Source of the DNA: CAYJIL01 sp964370235
Lineage (GTDB): Bacteria > Bacteroidota > Bacteroidia > Bacteroidales > Rikenellaceae
Assembly (NCBI GenBank): GCA_964370235.1
Contig: CAYJIL010000096.1
Location: 1-8,668 of the forward strand
Direction of reading: 5' to 3'
DNA: 8,668 nucleotides
This document shows positions 6,347 to 8,668 of the stretch, in pieces. The position numbers were made by a program, and so were the translations under genes. The notes under the pieces were generated by a model. That model had not been told where the DNA came from, searched no databases, and saw only the letters and a program-made list of their open reading frames with translations. Each line of letters begins with the position of its first letter. The first letter of the stretch is position 1.

Positions 6347-6368
6347 CTTTCAATACAAACACTATAAA

Positions 6369-8540
6369 ATGATGAGAAAAACTACTAAATTCTTTAACCG
6401 AGTAGCAGCCATGTTACTCACGACACTAATTGTGGTTAGTTGTAGCGAGGCTCCTGTTGGCGAGCAAAGGATAATACCTATCCCCGCACAAATGGAGCTA
6501 ACGGGCGGTAGCCTAGAGATTGCACTAGCCGAAATTGATAACCCACAAAGTAAACTCATAGAGACAACCATCGACAGTGGCCTAGATATTCCACAAGAGG
6601 GCTATGAGCTTGCTGTGACAAAGAGTGGCATCACAATTAAGGCATCGAGCCAAAGTGGTGCTTTTTATGCAAAGCAAACCCTAAAGCAACTACACAACAA
6701 CGGCACTATTCCGTGCACACAAATTAGCGACGAGCCACGCTTGGGCTATCGTGGTATTATGCTAGATGTTTCTCGCCACTTTTTCGATAACAAAGAGGTG
6801 TTTAAGCTAATTGACGTAATGTCATACTATAAGTTAAACAACCTACACATGCACCTTACCGATGCTGGTGGCTGGCGTCTAGAGATGGATAGCTATCCAC
6901 GCCTAACAGAGCAGACAGCATTCCGCACCGAGTCTGACTGGAGACTATGGTGGGACGGCAAAGATCGCAAATACTTGCCCGAAGGAACCGAGGGTGCTTA
7001 TGGTGGTTACTACACCAAAGAGGATATGAAGAGCATTATCGACTATGCGGCTTCTAAACACATTACCATTATTCCCGAAATAGAGTTCCCTGGTCACTCA
7101 GACGAGGTATTCTTTGCATACCCAGAACTTAGCTGTTCGGGCAAGCCATACGTAAACGGCGATTTTTGTATTGGCAACCCTAGCAGTTATGAGTTTATGG
7201 AAAAAGTGCTAGACGAAGTTATGGAGCTATTCCCATCTAAATATATACATATTGGTGGTGACGAGGCAGGCAAAGGCGCATGGAAGAAGTGTCCAAAGTG
7301 CCAAGCACTAATGAAAAAGGAGGGCTTCGACCACGTAGATGAGCTACAAAGCCACTTTATTCGCCATGCCGATAACTACCTTACATCGAAAGGTCGCAAG
7401 CTAATTGGCTGGGACGAGATACTAGAGGGCGGACTAGCAAAAGGCGCAACCGTTATGTCGTGGAGAGGCGAAAACGGTGGTATTGCAGCCGCAAGAATGG
7501 GACAAGATGTAATTATGACTCCGGGTGGTTATATGTACCTAGATTTTTATCAGGCAGACCCACGCACACAGCCTTATGCAATTGGTGGTCACACCCCCAT
7601 TAAGAAAGTATATAGCTACAACCCAATACCCGTAGATTCACTAACGGCAGGGGAGCAAAAACATATTGTTGGAGTTCAGGCAAACGTATGGACAGAGTAT
7701 ATGATGGACGAAGATCATCTAGAGTATATGATTTTCCCTCGTGCACTAGCTGTAGCCGAAGTGGGTTGGTCGCCACAAGAGATACGCTCGTGGGACGATT
7801 TCAAAAAGCGTGTTAATGCAAACCTACCTGTTCTTGCAGCAATGGATATAAATGCATTTAAGCTATCAAACGAAATTGAGGTAACTGGCGGTATCGACTA
7901 CAACAAAAAGGAGATTAGCACTATGCTAGATGCCGAAAAGTACCCTGTCGAGATTAGATATACAACAGATGGTACTACCCCTACGGCAACATCGACACTT
8001 TATGAGAGTGCAATTATAACCAAAGATTCGGCAGATATTGTTGCAGGTATCTTTATTGATGGCAAGCTACAAGGCGAGCCTACTCGCAAAAGAGTAGATT
8101 ATCACCGTGCTGTTGGCAAGAAAATAGACTTTGCAAGCAAGATGTACAAAGGATATATGGCTGGCGGAAACGAGGCTATAATTGATGGTATTAGAGGTGG
8201 ATTAACATACCTAGATGGCCGCTGGCAAGGTTACCTTGACGATATGGACGCAGTAGTAGACATGGGCGAAGTAACAACGATTAACCACGTTTCTATTAAG
8301 TTTATGCAGCTAATTGGCCCACAGGTGTTCCTTCCAAAAGAAGTGAGCGTAGAGGTGAGCGAAGATGGCAAAAACTACACTAGCCTAGGAACTGTTGTTA
8401 CCACTACTCCACTCGATGACCCAGAACTTAGTTTTATGACATATAGTTTTGACAAAGAGGTGCAGGCACGCTATGTTAGAATTCTTGCTCCTAGAGCAAA
8501 TAGCGGATTTACATTTACTGACGAAGTGGTGATTTGGTAG
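6369..8540 (+). CDS. Beta-N-acetylhexosaminidase, GH20, lipoprotein with C-terminal accessory domains
   Basis: Secreted exo-hydrolase removing terminal beta-linked GlcNAc/GalNAc from glycans by substrate-assisted catalysis. A lipoprotein signal ends at IVVSC with Cys25 acylated. Domain order in the 723 residues: GH20b-like N-terminal domain (about 33-122), GH20 TIM barrel (about 125-480), an Fn3-like chitobiase C-terminal module with VEIRYTTDGTTPTA (about 500-575), and a discoidin/F5-8C-like (CBM32-type) domain (about 595-723, with VSVEVSEDGKNYTSLG and ARYVRILA). Active-site features seen: Arg128 in LGYRGIMLDVSRHF, the HMHLTD block (160-165), HIGGDEA with the catalytic pair Asp298-Glu299, Trp348 in GWDE, Trp365 in SWRG and WTEY (441-444). 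Everything needed for activity is present. Two adjacent ATGs (6369, 6372) are possible starts; the signal peptide is equivalent either way. It looks monocistronic, with its own -7 box and a strong terminator after the stop. The likely role is host or dietary glycan foraging at the cell surface. Confidence 0.96.
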   Translation: MMRKTTKFFNRVAAMLLTTLIVVSCSEAPVGEQRIIPIPAQMELTGGSLEIALAEIDNPQSKLIETTIDSGLDIPQEGYELAVTKSGITIKASSQSGAFYAKQTLKQLHNNGTIPCTQISDEPRLGYRGIMLDVSRHFFDNKEVFKLIDVMSYYKLNNLHMHLTDAGGWRLEMDSYPRLTEQTAFRTESDWRLWWDGKDRKYLPEGTEGAYGGYYTKEDMKSIIDYAASKHITIIPEIEFPGHSDEVFFAYPELSCSGKPYVNGDFCIGNPSSYEFMEKVLDEVMELFPSKYIHIGGDEAGKGAWKKCPKCQALMKKEGFDHVDELQSHFIRHADNYLTSKGRKLIGWDEILEGGLAKGATVMSWRGENGGIAAARMGQDVIMTPGGYMYLDFYQADPRTQPYAIGGHTPIKKVYSYNPIPVDSLTAGEQKHIVGVQANVWTEYMMDEDHLEYMIFPRALAVAEVGWSPQEIRSWDDFKKRVNANLPVLAAMDINAFKLSNEIEVTGGIDYNKKEISTMLDAEKYPVEIRYTTDGTTPTATSTLYESAIITKDSADIVAGIFIDGKLQGEPTRKRVDYHRAVGKKIDFASKMYKGYMAGGNEAIIDGIRGGLTYLDGRWQGYLDDMDAVVDMGEVTTINHVSIKFMQLIGPQVFLPKEVSVEVSEDGKNYTSLGTVVTTTPLDDPELSFMTYSFDKEVQARYVRILAPRANSGFTFTDEVVIW

Positions 8541-8552
8541 TCACACTATACG

Positions 8553-8594
8553 ATACAAAAAAAGCAAAGTCAATTGACTTTGCTTTTTTTGTAT
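8553..8594 (+). terminator. Rho-independent terminator after the hexosaminidase gene
   Basis: A perfect 42-nt palindrome: the 3' side GACTTTGCTTTTTTTGTAT mirrors the 5' side exactly, meeting at AATT. It begins 12 nt after the TAG stop and carries a seven-T run within its descending arm. Further flanking complementarity (8545-8551 with 8601-8607, across a small internal loop) extends the symmetry. A-runs opposite T-runs allow bidirectional termination, which may also serve a converging gene beyond the window. Confidence 0.88.
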
Positions 8595-8668
8595 ATGTAT
8601 GTATAGTACATATCTGTTGATGGCGAATCTATCAGCGTATTATGCTGTGAATACAGCCCCTAGCGTGG

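Noticed and set aside
1..8668. CRISPR arrays, insertion sequences with terminal repeats, riboswitches, toxin-antitoxin or defence genes, polysaccharide utilisation genes (SusC/SusD)
   Set aside because: I looked for these on both strands and found no regularly spaced repeats, transposase, aptamer-like leader, or matching protein families.
8608..8668. Terminal stretch after the hexosaminidase terminator
   Set aside because: No open frame, promoter match or RNA fold that I can support; too short before the window edge to interpret.

Overview
The window looks like a chromosomal stretch from a member of the Bacteroidetes, most likely order Bacteroidales. Evidence: promoter -7 boxes of the TAnnTTTG type with no sigma70-like -35/-10 pairs, little or no Shine-Dalgarno sequence before the starts, a Bacteroidetes-style tyrosine recombinase, several Sec/lipoprotein signals, a clostripain-family lipoprotein, and a GH20 hexosaminidase with C-terminal accessory modules. 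Genus cannot be fixed from the sequence.

Layout, left to right. Bases 1-1165 look like the edge of a decayed integrated element: a tyrosine recombinase remnant (minus strand) that has lost its catalytic half, a promoter region with an inverted repeat, and then a terminator just downstream of a tRNA-Phe(GAA) gene (minus strand, 1166-1238) with a clear Bacteroidetes promoter. Next comes manA (minus), which has a strong hairpin terminator after its stop. A 150-bp divergent intergenic region leads to a tight plus-strand cluster of three genes (gaps of 13 and 9 nt): a YqaA/DedA-type small membrane protein, a clostripain (C11) lipoprotein peptidase, and glycerate 2-kinase. The glycerate kinase converges with, and overlaps by 8 bp, a minus-strand gene for an exported, probable outer-membrane beta-barrel protein of unrecognised family. 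That gene is divergent from a large GH20 beta-N-acetylhexosaminidase lipoprotein, across a 110-bp AT-rich region holding a perfect palindrome. The hexosaminidase ends in a near-perfect palindromic terminator, and the last ~60 bases hold nothing I recognise.

Functionally the window is mostly ordinary host biology. ManA links fructose-6-P and mannose-6-P, glycerate kinase feeds 2-phosphoglycerate into glycolysis, and the cell-surface peptidase and hexosaminidase fit a glycan- and protein-scavenging gut lifestyle. I found no convincing new multi-gene system. The points most worth a second look are the recombinase relic beside tRNA-Phe (a frameshifted continuation can be read past its stop), its complete lack of the tetranucleotide CTAG in a neighbourhood unusually rich in CTAG, a mismatched T-stem in the tRNA, and the palindrome between the beta-barrel gene and the hexosaminidase gene.
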